From assembly GCF_900637635.1 (NCBI RefSeq), contig NZ_LR134383.1:2387501-2451500 (forward strand): 64,000 nucleotides of DNA, written 5' to 3'. The stretch is from Legionella jordanis (GTDB lineage Bacteria > Pseudomonadota > Gammaproteobacteria > Legionellales > Legionellaceae). The translations under genes were made by a program, and so were the position numbers. Below, piece by piece: positions 9,394-17,594 of the stretch; position 1 is the stretch's first letter; the number at the start of each line of letters is the position of its first letter. The notes beneath the pieces were generated by a model that searched no databases, had not been told where the DNA came from, and saw only the letters and a program-made list of their open reading frames with translations.

Positions 9394-10807
9394 GCAAAAC
9401 CCTCCCAGATTTCGTTTTAGCAGGCAAAGTTAAGATGAATATAGCGCCCTCTTTCGGCCCCTTACTGTCCGCTTTTAAAGAACCGTTCATTTCTTTTGCA
9501 GCCAGAGCACAGCTGTGTAACCCAAAACCATGGCCGTGAGGTTTTGTGGTAAACCCGAAGGCAAAAATCCGTTCAAGATTTTCAGGGGAAATTCCAATCC
9601 CATTGTCACTGATTTGAATTTTAATATGACTTTTACTCTCTGGTTTCACTTCGAATTTAATTTTTTTATCTTTATTGGTTGATTCATGAACGGCATCTTT
9701 AGCGTTTTGGATAATATTGACTAAAATCTGCAGCAACTTCGATTTATCAGCAAAGACAAACTAAGAAACCATGAAGTTTTTTTCAAAATGAATTAATTTA
9801 TCTTTACCTGGATTAGCAGTGATTTGCAGAGCGGTTTCAATCAATTCCGGTATGTAAATTTTTTCAATTACCCCGGAAACGCCACTGAAAGTTTGTTGCA
9901 TCGAAACAATATCTTTAATGTGTTGCAAGTCGTCTTCAATGCTGGTTAGTTCTTCAAGATTTTTATTTCGCTCCTTTACCAGCACCTCACCTAAGGCAAT
10001 TAAGTATTCTGCTATAAGTTTCCCTTTAGGATCTTCCATCAAGAATTGCACTAGGTTTTGTTGATTGTTTCGAATCATTTCAATGACTTTGAACAACTTT
10101 AAGTAATAAGATTCGAGGAAACTATCCTTAAGCATATTTAAGGAGATGTTTAGGCTGTTTAAAATATTGCCAATGTTATGCAAGACGGAAGTGGCAATTT
10201 CCGACATGCCTGCTCGATGGGCTGTCATCAATAATTTCTGACTTAATTCCTTAATTTTTTCTTCATTTTTCTTATCGCGATCAATGTCGATTAATACCCC
10301 TGATAATTGGTTACCCTCACCCTGGCATTCTGCAATGGTCCGAAACCACTGATATTGCCCGGAAGTATCCAGCAAGCGCATTTCATAGGTATAGTTAACC
10401 CTGTCCCTTAATGCCTTAATGACTAATTTTTGCAATTTTGCCCTATCATCCGGATGTACTAATTTTAAAAATTCGACAAACGTTTGCGTCTTCATTGAAT
10501 CCAGTTTAATTAAACTATGGATTTCCCTGGACCAGATAATCTCATCATGTTCAGATGAGTAAAGCCAGTAACAAAGGCGAGCCACATGTTGGGCACGCTC
10601 CAGTTTCTCATTCAAAACCATCATTTCTCGAGATGATATTTCCATTGACCGCTCAAGCAGGTAACGCTCCTGATCAGCCTCTTGATAAGTTTTGTTAATC
10701 CTAAAAAGAAAAGCCTGCCATTTGTCTAAACTGTCAGGCAGTTCATCAGGTTTTGTTTCAGCCCGGGCAAGCTGCCTGAGTAGAAGTTTATGATATTGGT
10801 TTTCCAT
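9386..10807 (-). pseudogene. nahK: NahK-like histidine kinase interrupted by an in-frame amber codon
   Basis: The first part (10807-9764) encodes a coiled region, a PAS domain (WSREIHSLIKLD to GVLIDID) and the dimerisation/phosphoacceptor helix with VLHNIGNILNSLN. The reading frame then meets TAG at 9761-9763 and continues in the same frame, with no lost base, into a complete HATPase domain: ADKSKLLQILVNIIQNAKDA, DNGIGI, FGFTTKPHGHGFGLH. Uninterrupted, the protein would be about 473 residues, like L. pneumophila Lpg0278, which phosphorylates Lpg0277 under control of NosP. The second half could start at TTG 9736 but would lack its phosphoacceptor. Readthrough, suppressor tRNA, recent inactivation or sequence error are all possible. 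Confidence 0.85.
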
Positions 10808-10816
10808 TGCTTTCTT

Positions 10817-11980
10817 CTAAGATTCAAAATAGGTCGTTAATGTCATAGTCTGGTTATGCAGTTTGCAATCTCCCAAACCGTAAGGAGACAATTCTCCATA
10901 AGAATAAAAACCCACTTGGATAGCTTTTGAAGGAAGGGCTTCCAATGTTGATTCTGTTTCTTCCTCAGTGCGCTCACCCAAAAGCAGACGTCGCCCGACG
11001 CAACTAATGCTTAGAGCCAGAAATGGTTTTTTTTCATTTTCATCAACATCTAATAAGCTTTCAGTCGCCAGCTCGCCAGCTTCATTAGCGCTTGTGATGA
11101 GTCTATCAAAATTGGCCCTCATTAGTTTTGCGTAATAACCAGTGGGTATATCGCCGGCAAAAATAAGCGCTTGTTTTTCCTCATCAATCCCTAAAATGGT
11201 TCTCACCAGGGACACTCTGTCCTCGCTGTTCATATCCTGAATTGCTAAAGGATAGAGAAGTCCTGACGCCGGCAATTCGGAAGCGCGTTCCCCAAGATAT
11301 TCTTTGTATAATGCCAAGGCGGGTTGACTGTCGAGTTCATAAAGAATATTTCGTTCAGAACGAGTAATTCTCCTGGCAGGGCCAAAAATATCCCAACCGC
11401 CTTTCGAACCATGGCCGACGTGAATACGCGAGCCATAAAATGCTACAGCAACGACATGATTGCTAAAGAGTTCACCATTAAAAATGGTCCAGGTGTCTTT
11501 AAAACGGCTGCCGTCCCCAGCCAATCCTCCAGTAATGAGCGGTTTTTCTCCACTGTTAAAAGGTGCATTTAAACCATTAACCAGCTCAGAGCCATTGACG
11601 TTTAAGCCTTCTGATAAAACAAAAATGCTCTTTATATCATCAGCCATCAATTGTTGTGTTATGGATTTCCCCGCAGAAAAGGAGTCATCAATGGTTTTTA
11701 CTTCGGCTTTTGCAATTTGAATTGCAGTATGCTGAAATTTTATTACGACTACCGACAAGCTTTTATCAAATATATGGGGTCCAAAAATTTCCCCAGCACT
11801 TGAGCAACCAATTAATTTTGCTTTTGGATAAGCCTGATGCAATTCTTGGATTGGTTTTGCATTCCTGGCAAATTCTGGGGCGGCAAAAACAAGGATCAGA
11901 GTATTCTCAGAATCCAGATCCGGAAAAGATTTAAGGCTCCAGCCGCTACCATCCAGGTATTGAAAAGCTTCCAATTGCAT
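10817..11980 (-). CDS. nosP: FIST-domain nitric-oxide sensor NosP
   Basis: 387 residues. FIST_N (about 25-215: LILVFAAPEFA, KLIGCSSAGEIFG, GGLAGDGSRFKDTW) and FIST_C (about 220-375, ending GFYSYGELSPYG). NosP proteins bind haem and report NO by inhibiting a co-encoded histidine kinase. The kinase gene begins 10 nt downstream, and the REC-GGDEF-EAL gene follows, exactly the order of lpg0279-lpg0278-lpg0277. An AGGGAAG ribosome site precedes the ATG. Haem ligation itself is not visible from this sequence. Confidence 0.9.
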   Translation of the reverse strand: MQLEAFQYLDGSGWSLKSFPDLDSENTLILVFAAPEFARNAKPIQELHQAYPKAKLIGCSSAGEIFGPHIFDKSLSVVVIKFQHTAIQIAKAEVKTIDDSFSAGKSITQQLMADDIKSIFVLSEGLNVNGSELVNGLNAPFNSGEKPLITGGLAGDGSRFKDTWTIFNGELFSNHVVAVAFYGSRIHVGHGSKGGWDIFGPARRITRSERNILYELDSQPALALYKEYLGERASELPASGLLYPLAIQDMNSEDRVSLVRTILGIDEEKQALIFAGDIPTGYYAKLMRANFDRLITSANEAGELATESLLDVDENEKKPFLALSISCVGRRLLLGERTEEETESTLEALPSKAIQVGFYSYGELSPYGLGDCKLHNQTMTLTTYFES

Positions 11981-12290
11981 TTCTTCCCTCTGACTTCTCC
12001 TATTTTTTCTCTTTTAAATATAGCTTCAATTTTTTGACAATGCTTAAGAACAGCTTGGTTGATTTGATGTTTGCATGGTTTTAATTAAGATCAAATAGAT
12101 TATTATTCACCCACTTCGTATATGATTAATAATAATCAGGGATGGAAATGTTAAAACAGAGGGAATTCCTGCTTCAAGTTGCTGAATTAGTTGGAGAAAA
12201 ACAGGCTGTTATTGGAGAAAGAATTAACTCAAACGCTAATTAGGCTCAAGCCGAAATCATCAGCTGGGATGCAATTTAGGGAAATTTGCC
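11981..12290. other. Intergenic region between nosP and the DUF488 gene
   Basis: 310 nt between divergent genes. It should hold the nosP promoter (an AT-rich TATATT block about 35 nt upstream of nosP on the minus strand) and the promoter of the DUF488 gene. It also contains one 33-codon ORF, listed separately. No repeat or RNA structure stood out. Confidence 0.4.
12142..12243 (+). CDS. Possible 33-aa small protein
   Basis: ATG at 12142 (or 12148) to TAG at 12241-12243. The product is charged and helical in character (ends GERINSNAN), begins just after a CAGGG sequence and lies 47 nt before the DUF488 gene. No family was recognised. It may be a genuine small protein or a chance ORF. Confidence 0.25.
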   Translation: MEMLKQREFLLQVAELVGEKQAVIGERINSNAN

Positions 12291-12842
12291 ATGAGTAAAC
12301 GACTTTACAGCATTGGTCATTCGAATCGAACACTGGATGAATTCCTTAAACTCCTGCAGAGTTATGAAATCAGTCATTTAGTGGACGTACGCACTGTTCC
12401 GAAATCGCGACATGTGCCATGGTTTAATAAAAACGAACTTGCATCCTCCCTGAGGAAAGTAGGAATCCAATATACCCATATGCTTAACCTTGGTGGTTTG
12501 CGTCCTGGCAGCAAAAATTCAATCAATACAGGTTGGCACAACGCCAGTTTTAGAGGATATGCCGATTACATGCAAACCAAGGAATTTTTTGCTGCCCTCA
12601 AAGAATTAAATACCTTGATAGCCGATAGTAAAACACCTGCCATAATGTGCGCCGAGGCGGTTCCTTGGCGCTGCCACCGGTCTTTAATAGCCGATGCAGA
12701 AATAATTCGCCATATTCCGGTTTACCACATTATGAATGAAAATACCGCTAACAAGCATAAACTGACTTCGTTTGCTGTGGTCAATCGCAATCATCGCCCA
12801 ATCCAAATTTATTACCCACCTGAAAACCCTGAGGCAAAATGA
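12291..12842 (+). CDS. DUF488 family protein
   Basis: 183 residues. Clear DUF488 features: YSIGHSNRTLDEFL at the N-terminus, LVDVRTVPKSRH, YTHMLNLGGLRP, and the cysteine motif CAEAVPWRCHRSLIAD. The conserved Asp-Val-Arg and Cys-x8-Cys-His suggest an enzymatic or nucleic-acid-linked role, but no reaction is established for the family. An AGGGA ribosome site lies about 9 nt before the ATG. It stands 45 nt upstream of the PolX-like gene on the same strand and may belong to the same repair-related cluster. Confidence 0.87.
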   Translation: MSKRLYSIGHSNRTLDEFLKLLQSYEISHLVDVRTVPKSRHVPWFNKNELASSLRKVGIQYTHMLNLGGLRPGSKNSINTGWHNASFRGYADYMQTKEFFAALKELNTLIADSKTPAIMCAEAVPWRCHRSLIADAEIIRHIPVYHIMNENTANKHKLTSFAVVNRNHRPIQIYYPPENPEAK

Positions 12843-12887
12843 TGTGAGTATTATACTTATAGGAGAGTTATCTCATAAACAATCGCC

Positions 12888-14603
12888 ATGGATAAGACCA
12901 ATAAGGAAATCGCTGAAAAACTGTATCAATATTCCGATTTGTTGGAAGCCTCTGGCAGTAACCCTTATCGAGTTCGCGCCTATCGTCGAGCGGCTCGCTC
13001 CGTGATGGCTTTATCCAGCAACCTGTCTGAACTGCTTAGCAATGAAAACTTCAAACTCACGTCCATTCCCTGGATAGGTGAAGGAATTGCTTCTGTCATC
13101 AAACAAATTTTTTTTGAAAATACACTTCCACGTTTAAAAGAGCAAGCAACCAAAAACATTAATGAACTCCCAAGTCTTCCAGGATTAGGCAAAAAAAGAG
13201 TCGAAATCCTGAACAAAAAATTTAACATTTATAGCGCCGAAGAGTTGCTCAGCGCTTTTAAAGAAGGTCGATTAAATGAATTGGCCTGGCTTAGCCAAGC
13301 GATCATCGAGCGTATAAAAAATTACCTAAAAAATCCGGTAAATCCTAAGCAGTTCCTAAGATTATATCATGCCCTTCCTGTGGTAACTTTGCTGCAGGAC
13401 CGTTTGTTGAGTCTCAAAGAAGTTGATTTTGTCCTCTGCTGCGGCGATTTTCGCCGCCGCTGTGAAGTGGTTGAACAGCTACATTTTATCATCTGCAGCC
13501 AACAGGCTGAAGGAGTCATTGAGGAAATATTGAATTTTCCACAAGTGATTCATCTTCTTTCACGGGAAAAAAACTGCATCAAAGTCAACCTTTGGTGCGG
13601 TATAAATGCCATCTTTAACTTTGCGGGACTTGATCTTCTAGGTGCCAATTTATTGTATGCAACAGGTAATTCTCATCACTTGAGACAATTGGAGAAACTC
13701 GCAAAAGAGCAAACATTTAATTTAAATCCACAAGGACTTTTCAAAGCAGGGAAAGCAGTCGCCCAAAAAACAGAGGCAGAGATCTATAAGCATTTAAATT
13801 TACCCTATATTGAACCTGAGCTTCGCGAAGGACTGCATGAAATTGACGCGGCAAAAACACTCAATCTGCCCAGCTTGATCGAATTAGCAGACATTAAGGG
13901 GGATTTACACTCCCATACCAATGAAACGGATGGCAAGGAAAGCCTGGAAGCCATGGCCAACGCAGCGTTTGAACGCGGCTATGAGTACTTAGCCATCACT
14001 GATCACTCCAAACGACTGGCTATGACCAATGGTCTTGATGAAAAGCGTTTGCTTGCGCAAATTCGCCAAATTGATCGCTTAAATCATAAAATGAATGGTT
14101 TTCTGATTCTTAAATCCATTGAAGTGGATATTCTTGAGGACGGTTCACTGGATTTATCCAACAATGTGCTGAAGGAGCTTGATGTCGTTGTCTGCTCTAT
14201 TCATTCGCTGTTTCGCCTCAACGAGCAAAAACAAACCGAACGGATTTTAAGAGCAATGGACAACCCCTATTTTAATATTTTGGGGCATGCCACGGGTCGT
14301 TTAATTAAGTCACGCCCTCCTTATTCAATTGATTTTGAACGAATTTTTTGTGCCGCCAAGGAGAATGGTTGTTTTATAGAATTAAATGCGCAACCCTATC
14401 GTCTGGATATTAATGATGTGTACTGTAAATTAGCAAAAATTAGAGGGGTAAAGATAGCCATTTCCAGTGACGCTCACAGTACTCATGAATTAAATTTTAT
14501 GCAAATGGGCATTTTTCAAGGGCGTCGAGGCTGGCTTGAAGCCCATGATGTCATCAATAGCTATCGCTGGCCGGATTTACAAAAATTACTAAAAAGAAAT
14601 TAG
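12888..14603 (+). CDS. polX: PolX-family protein with degenerate polymerase site and intact PHP domain
   Basis: 571 residues, the usual bacterial PolX length. HhH/8-kDa-like N-terminus (NPYRVRAYRRAARSV, IPWIGEGIASVIKQI, LPGLGKKRVEIL). The polymerase palm is degenerate: the family motif GSLRR...GDID reads GDFRRRCEVVEQLHFII (about 186-202), so both metal-binding Asp are replaced (Gln and His), and the third Asp is Asn in KVNLW (about 232). The C-terminal PHP domain (from ~341) keeps its metal ligands: DLHSHTNETDG, ITDHSK, SIEVDI, CSIHS, LGHATGR, SSDAHST. Predicted as a PHP 3'-5' exonuclease or AP/3'-end processing enzyme without polymerase activity. Confidence 0.88.
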   Translation: MDKTNKEIAEKLYQYSDLLEASGSNPYRVRAYRRAARSVMALSSNLSELLSNENFKLTSIPWIGEGIASVIKQIFFENTLPRLKEQATKNINELPSLPGLGKKRVEILNKKFNIYSAEELLSAFKEGRLNELAWLSQAIIERIKNYLKNPVNPKQFLRLYHALPVVTLLQDRLLSLKEVDFVLCCGDFRRRCEVVEQLHFIICSQQAEGVIEEILNFPQVIHLLSREKNCIKVNLWCGINAIFNFAGLDLLGANLLYATGNSHHLRQLEKLAKEQTFNLNPQGLFKAGKAVAQKTEAEIYKHLNLPYIEPELREGLHEIDAAKTLNLPSLIELADIKGDLHSHTNETDGKESLEAMANAAFERGYEYLAITDHSKRLAMTNGLDEKRLLAQIRQIDRLNHKMNGFLILKSIEVDILEDGSLDLSNNVLKELDVVVCSIHSLFRLNEQKQTERILRAMDNPYFNILGHATGRLIKSRPPYSIDFERIFCAAKENGCFIELNAQPYRLDINDVYCKLAKIRGVKIAISSDAHSTHELNFMQMGIFQGRRGWLEAHDVINSYRWPDLQKLLKRN

Positions 14604-14669
14604 CTGTTTCCAAGTCCAAAATCCTCAGTACTATAATTAATAAAAGTAATAATTCTGGCAGGAGGCATT

Positions 14670-14873
14670 ATGGACACCTCAAATCCCATTCATCACATCC
14701 ATAACATGCGCCAACGCTTTAAAGAAAACGTGGATCATCTTCGCGAAGACATTAAAAAAATTAATGACCCCCAGTGTAAAGCGATGTTTGAAACCAGTGC
14801 TGAAGTATTGCTGGGATTAATTAAGGCTCTGGATGATTATGAGGAAAAAAATGAAAGCGCATGGCAACATTAA
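14670..14873 (+). CDS. Small helical protein of unknown function
   Basis: 67 residues, highly charged and predicted almost wholly helical (MRQRFKENVDHLREDIKK, FETSAEVLLGLIKALDDYEEK). No family recognised. It has a strong AGGAGG ribosome site 5 nt before the ATG and a TATAAT box at 14632-14637, so it is probably expressed. It sits between the PolX-like gene and the exonuclease-ligase pair, which hints at a DNA-repair accessory role by position only. Confidence 0.7.
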   Translation: MDTSNPIHHIHNMRQRFKENVDHLREDIKKINDPQCKAMFETSAEVLLGLIKALDDYEEKNESAWQH

Positions 14874-14908
14874 ACTGATTAATCCTGTAAAGGCTTTGTA
14901 AACTGCTT

Positions 14909-15913
14909 ATGTTAAAAGCACATCAATGGTTTGCCATTAAATCCGAGGGTCTTTATTGCATCCCCGGAGATTTCTATATTGACCCCCTTAGCCCCGTTCA
15001 TACTGCCATCATAAGTCATGCTCATAGCGATCATGGGCGACCCGGGCATAAAAAAATCTTGGCAACCCGTGAAAGCCTTGCGATTATGCGGTTGCGATAT
15101 GGAGAAAACTGTTTCGAGCAAGGACAAAGCCTGCCCTATCGCCAACCCTTGACCATTAATCAGGTCCAGATTTCCTTTCTTCCTGCCGGACATGTTCTTG
15201 GCAGCGCTCAAATTGTAATGGATTATTTAGGTAATCGCGTCATTTACTCTGGCGATTACAAACGTCGGTTTGATCCGACCTGCACGGAATTTGAAACAAT
15301 GCCCTGTGATGTTTTTATCAGCGAGGCGACTTTTGCTTTACCAATTTTCGTGCAGCCTGCTATTGAAGATGAACTAGCAAAGTTATTTCAATCGCTGAAT
15401 GACTTTCCTATAGGACATTTGATTGCTGTATACCCTCTTGGCAAATGTCAAAGGTTGATAAAATCCCTTCGCCTGCTCAATTACACAGAACCTATTTACC
15501 TGCATGGAGCTCTAATCAAAATGTGTGAGCTGTATGAATCCCTTGGTATTGAGTTGGGAGATTTAAGACCTGCCAATGTTCTAAATGCCAAAGAGTCAGC
15601 TGGTAAAATCATTCTTTGTCCACCGAATGCATTGCATGATCGTTGGACAAGACGTTTTGGGGAAGTGATTAAGGCTTATGCCTCCGGATGGATGCAGATT
15701 CGAGCACGTGCCAAGCAAAAAAACGTCGACTTACCCCTTATTATTTCCGACCATGCTGATTGGCCCCAATTGTTGCAGACTATTGACGACATTGCCCCCC
15801 AGGAAATTTGGATAACCCATGGTTTGGAAGAAGCATTAGTCTATCAGACTCAACGAAAAGGTTACCGGGCTAAGGCTTTGCATTTGCTCGGTTATGAAGA
15901 GGACGAAGATTGA
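14909..15913 (+). CDS. Ligase-associated metallo-beta-lactamase-fold DNA exonuclease
   Basis: 334 residues of the beta-CASP/MBL fold. Zinc ligands are seen in ISHAHSDHG, LPAGHVLGSAQIV, YSGDYKRRFDPTC, and a late ISDHADW. This is the ligase-associated exonuclease family, annotated in the past as 'mRNA 3'-end processing factor' by fold similarity. It degrades or trims DNA ends before sealing. The following ligase gene begins 1 nt after its stop, if started at ATG 15915, a coupled pair. Confidence 0.87.
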   Translation: MLKAHQWFAIKSEGLYCIPGDFYIDPLSPVHTAIISHAHSDHGRPGHKKILATRESLAIMRLRYGENCFEQGQSLPYRQPLTINQVQISFLPAGHVLGSAQIVMDYLGNRVIYSGDYKRRFDPTCTEFETMPCDVFISEATFALPIFVQPAIEDELAKLFQSLNDFPIGHLIAVYPLGKCQRLIKSLRLLNYTEPIYLHGALIKMCELYESLGIELGDLRPANVLNAKESAGKIILCPPNALHDRWTRRFGEVIKAYASGWMQIRARAKQKNVDLPLIISDHADWPQLLQTIDDIAPQEIWITHGLEEALVYQTQRKGYRAKALHLLGYEEDED

Positions 15914-15914
15914 A

Positions 15915-17492
15915 ATGAAGGAGTTTGCCATTTTATTGGATCGTCTCTATTTTACTTACAGCCATTTAGCTAAGCTTGATTTATTACAAGAATTTTTCAG
16001 AACGACCCCTGATCCGGAGCGAGGGTATGCAGTAGCCATTTTGGCCGATACTTTAGAATTCCCCACTTTTAAACGTTCACTGATTCGTGAGCTCATTGAT
16101 GGGCGAATTGATCCCTACCTTTTTGGACTTTCCTGCGATTACGTCGGCGATTTATCCGAAACAATCGCCCTTCTTTGGCCTGAGCCTGATTTTAAATCTC
16201 ACCATTTACCCAGCTTAAGTGAAATAATTCATAGCTTTGCACGATTACCCCCTAATTCTATGGCGACCTACTTAATTGAATTGCTCAATTGCAGCAATGC
16301 GATAGAACGCTGGACTTTGTTGAAACTAGGGACAGGTAGCCTTCGAATAGGAGTATCAGCACGTTTTCTAAAAAAGGCCTTGGCTCAATATGGGCAAACA
16401 GACCTCAAGGAAATTGAACACGTTTGGCACAGTTTAAAACCTCCTTATATTGAATTATTTGCCTGGCTGGAAGGGAAGCAAACCCTTCCCAATACTTCCT
16501 TAACCCCTTCTTTTCACCCCGTCATGTTGTCCCATCCACTCAAGGAAAAAGATTTGGCGCTTATCACTCCCGATAAATTTTTTGTTGAACACAAGTATGA
16601 TGGCATTCGCGTGCAAGTCGTCTCTACTCCCCAAGGAAAGGCTTTATATTCTCGAACCGGAGATGAGATTAGCGGTTCTTTTCCTGATGCTTTAGCTGAG
16701 GTCAATAGTCAAATTGTTTTGGATGGGGAACTGGTCATCCAGGGAGCGGATGCCATTGGCAGCTTTAATGATTTGCAAAAACGATTAAATCGCAAAAAGC
16801 CGAGTAAAAAATTATTAGAGGAACAACCGGCAGCTATTATCTTGTATGACATTCTTAAATTAAATGGACAGGATTTGCGAGCTTTGCCTCTTAGAGAGCG
16901 ACGTAAGCATCTAGAAATCTGGTTCGCAGCGGCGAATCCCGGCAATATGATGCTTTCAGAGCTCCTCCCCTATGAGCAAAGTCAAAGCCTTATGCAGTTA
17001 AAGGAGACTGTCCTTGCCCAACAACACATTGCCGTTGAAGGACTTATGTTAAAACGTAAAGACAGTGCATACATAGCGGGTAGACCTGTAGGCCAGTGGT
17101 ATAAATGGAAGCGTGATCCGCATTTAATCGATGCGGTTTTAATGTATGCTCAAAGAGGTCATGGAAAGCGTTCTTCATTCTACTCGGATTACACTTTTGG
17201 TTTATGGCAGGATGGAATGCTTCTACCCATCGGCAAAGCCTATTTTGGATTTACAGATGAAGAACTGTATCAATTGGATAAATGGATTCGCCATCATACC
17301 TTGCAAAAATTCGGTTCTGTTCGCGAAGTTGAAAAAGCTTTGGTTTTCGAGATTGCTTTTGATGCCGTGAACTGGTCTAGCCGCCATAAATCGGGAGTGG
17401 CCTTGCGTTTCCCACGCATTAACCGTATTCGTTGGGATAAGCCCGCCCATGAAGCCGACCACTTGCAAACTTTAAAAGAATTGGTTAAATAG
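15915..17492 (+). CDS. ATP-dependent DNA ligase
   Basis: About 525 residues from ATG 15915; an upstream in-frame ATG at 15894 would overlap the exonuclease by 20 nt, but family members begin near MKxFAxLLDRL. N-terminal DNA-binding domain (1-200), adenylation domain with nucleophile Lys about 227 in EHKYDGIRVQV, ILDGELVIQ-type motif III (QIVLDGELV), motif IV (AVEGLMLKRKDS), motif V (WYKWKRD), and an OB domain ending RFPRINRIRWDKP. This is the bacterial ATP ligase usually clustered with the MBL exonuclease, an Lhr-like helicase and a PdeM phosphoesterase; the last two are absent here. Confidence 0.9.
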   Translation: MKEFAILLDRLYFTYSHLAKLDLLQEFFRTTPDPERGYAVAILADTLEFPTFKRSLIRELIDGRIDPYLFGLSCDYVGDLSETIALLWPEPDFKSHHLPSLSEIIHSFARLPPNSMATYLIELLNCSNAIERWTLLKLGTGSLRIGVSARFLKKALAQYGQTDLKEIEHVWHSLKPPYIELFAWLEGKQTLPNTSLTPSFHPVMLSHPLKEKDLALITPDKFFVEHKYDGIRVQVVSTPQGKALYSRTGDEISGSFPDALAEVNSQIVLDGELVIQGADAIGSFNDLQKRLNRKKPSKKLLEEQPAAIILYDILKLNGQDLRALPLRERRKHLEIWFAAANPGNMMLSELLPYEQSQSLMQLKETVLAQQHIAVEGLMLKRKDSAYIAGRPVGQWYKWKRDPHLIDAVLMYAQRGHGKRSSFYSDYTFGLWQDGMLLPIGKAYFGFTDEELYQLDKWIRHHTLQKFGSVREVEKALVFEIAFDAVNWSSRHKSGVALRFPRINRIRWDKPAHEADHLQTLKELVK

Positions 17493-17532
17493 TGGCTCAG
17501 CTGTTCGATAAAATGATACAGCATTGAAATTT

Positions 17533-17565
17533 CTTAATAATTCATTAAGTTTGTCTTTCTATAAT
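17533..17565 (+). promoter_or_regulatory. PmrA-box-like promoter of the 17595 gene
   Basis: Half-sites CTTAATAAT (17533-17541) and ATTAAGTTT (17544-17552) are separated by TC. A 7-nt gap then leads to a perfect TATAAT at 17560-17565. The published Legionella PmrA consensus is cTTAATatT-N2-cTTAATatT; the match is 8/9 and 6/9. The same architecture occurs at three other places in this window. Confidence 0.6.
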
Positions 17566-17594
17566 TGCGGCATTTCACTTGGCAAAGTTTTAAA

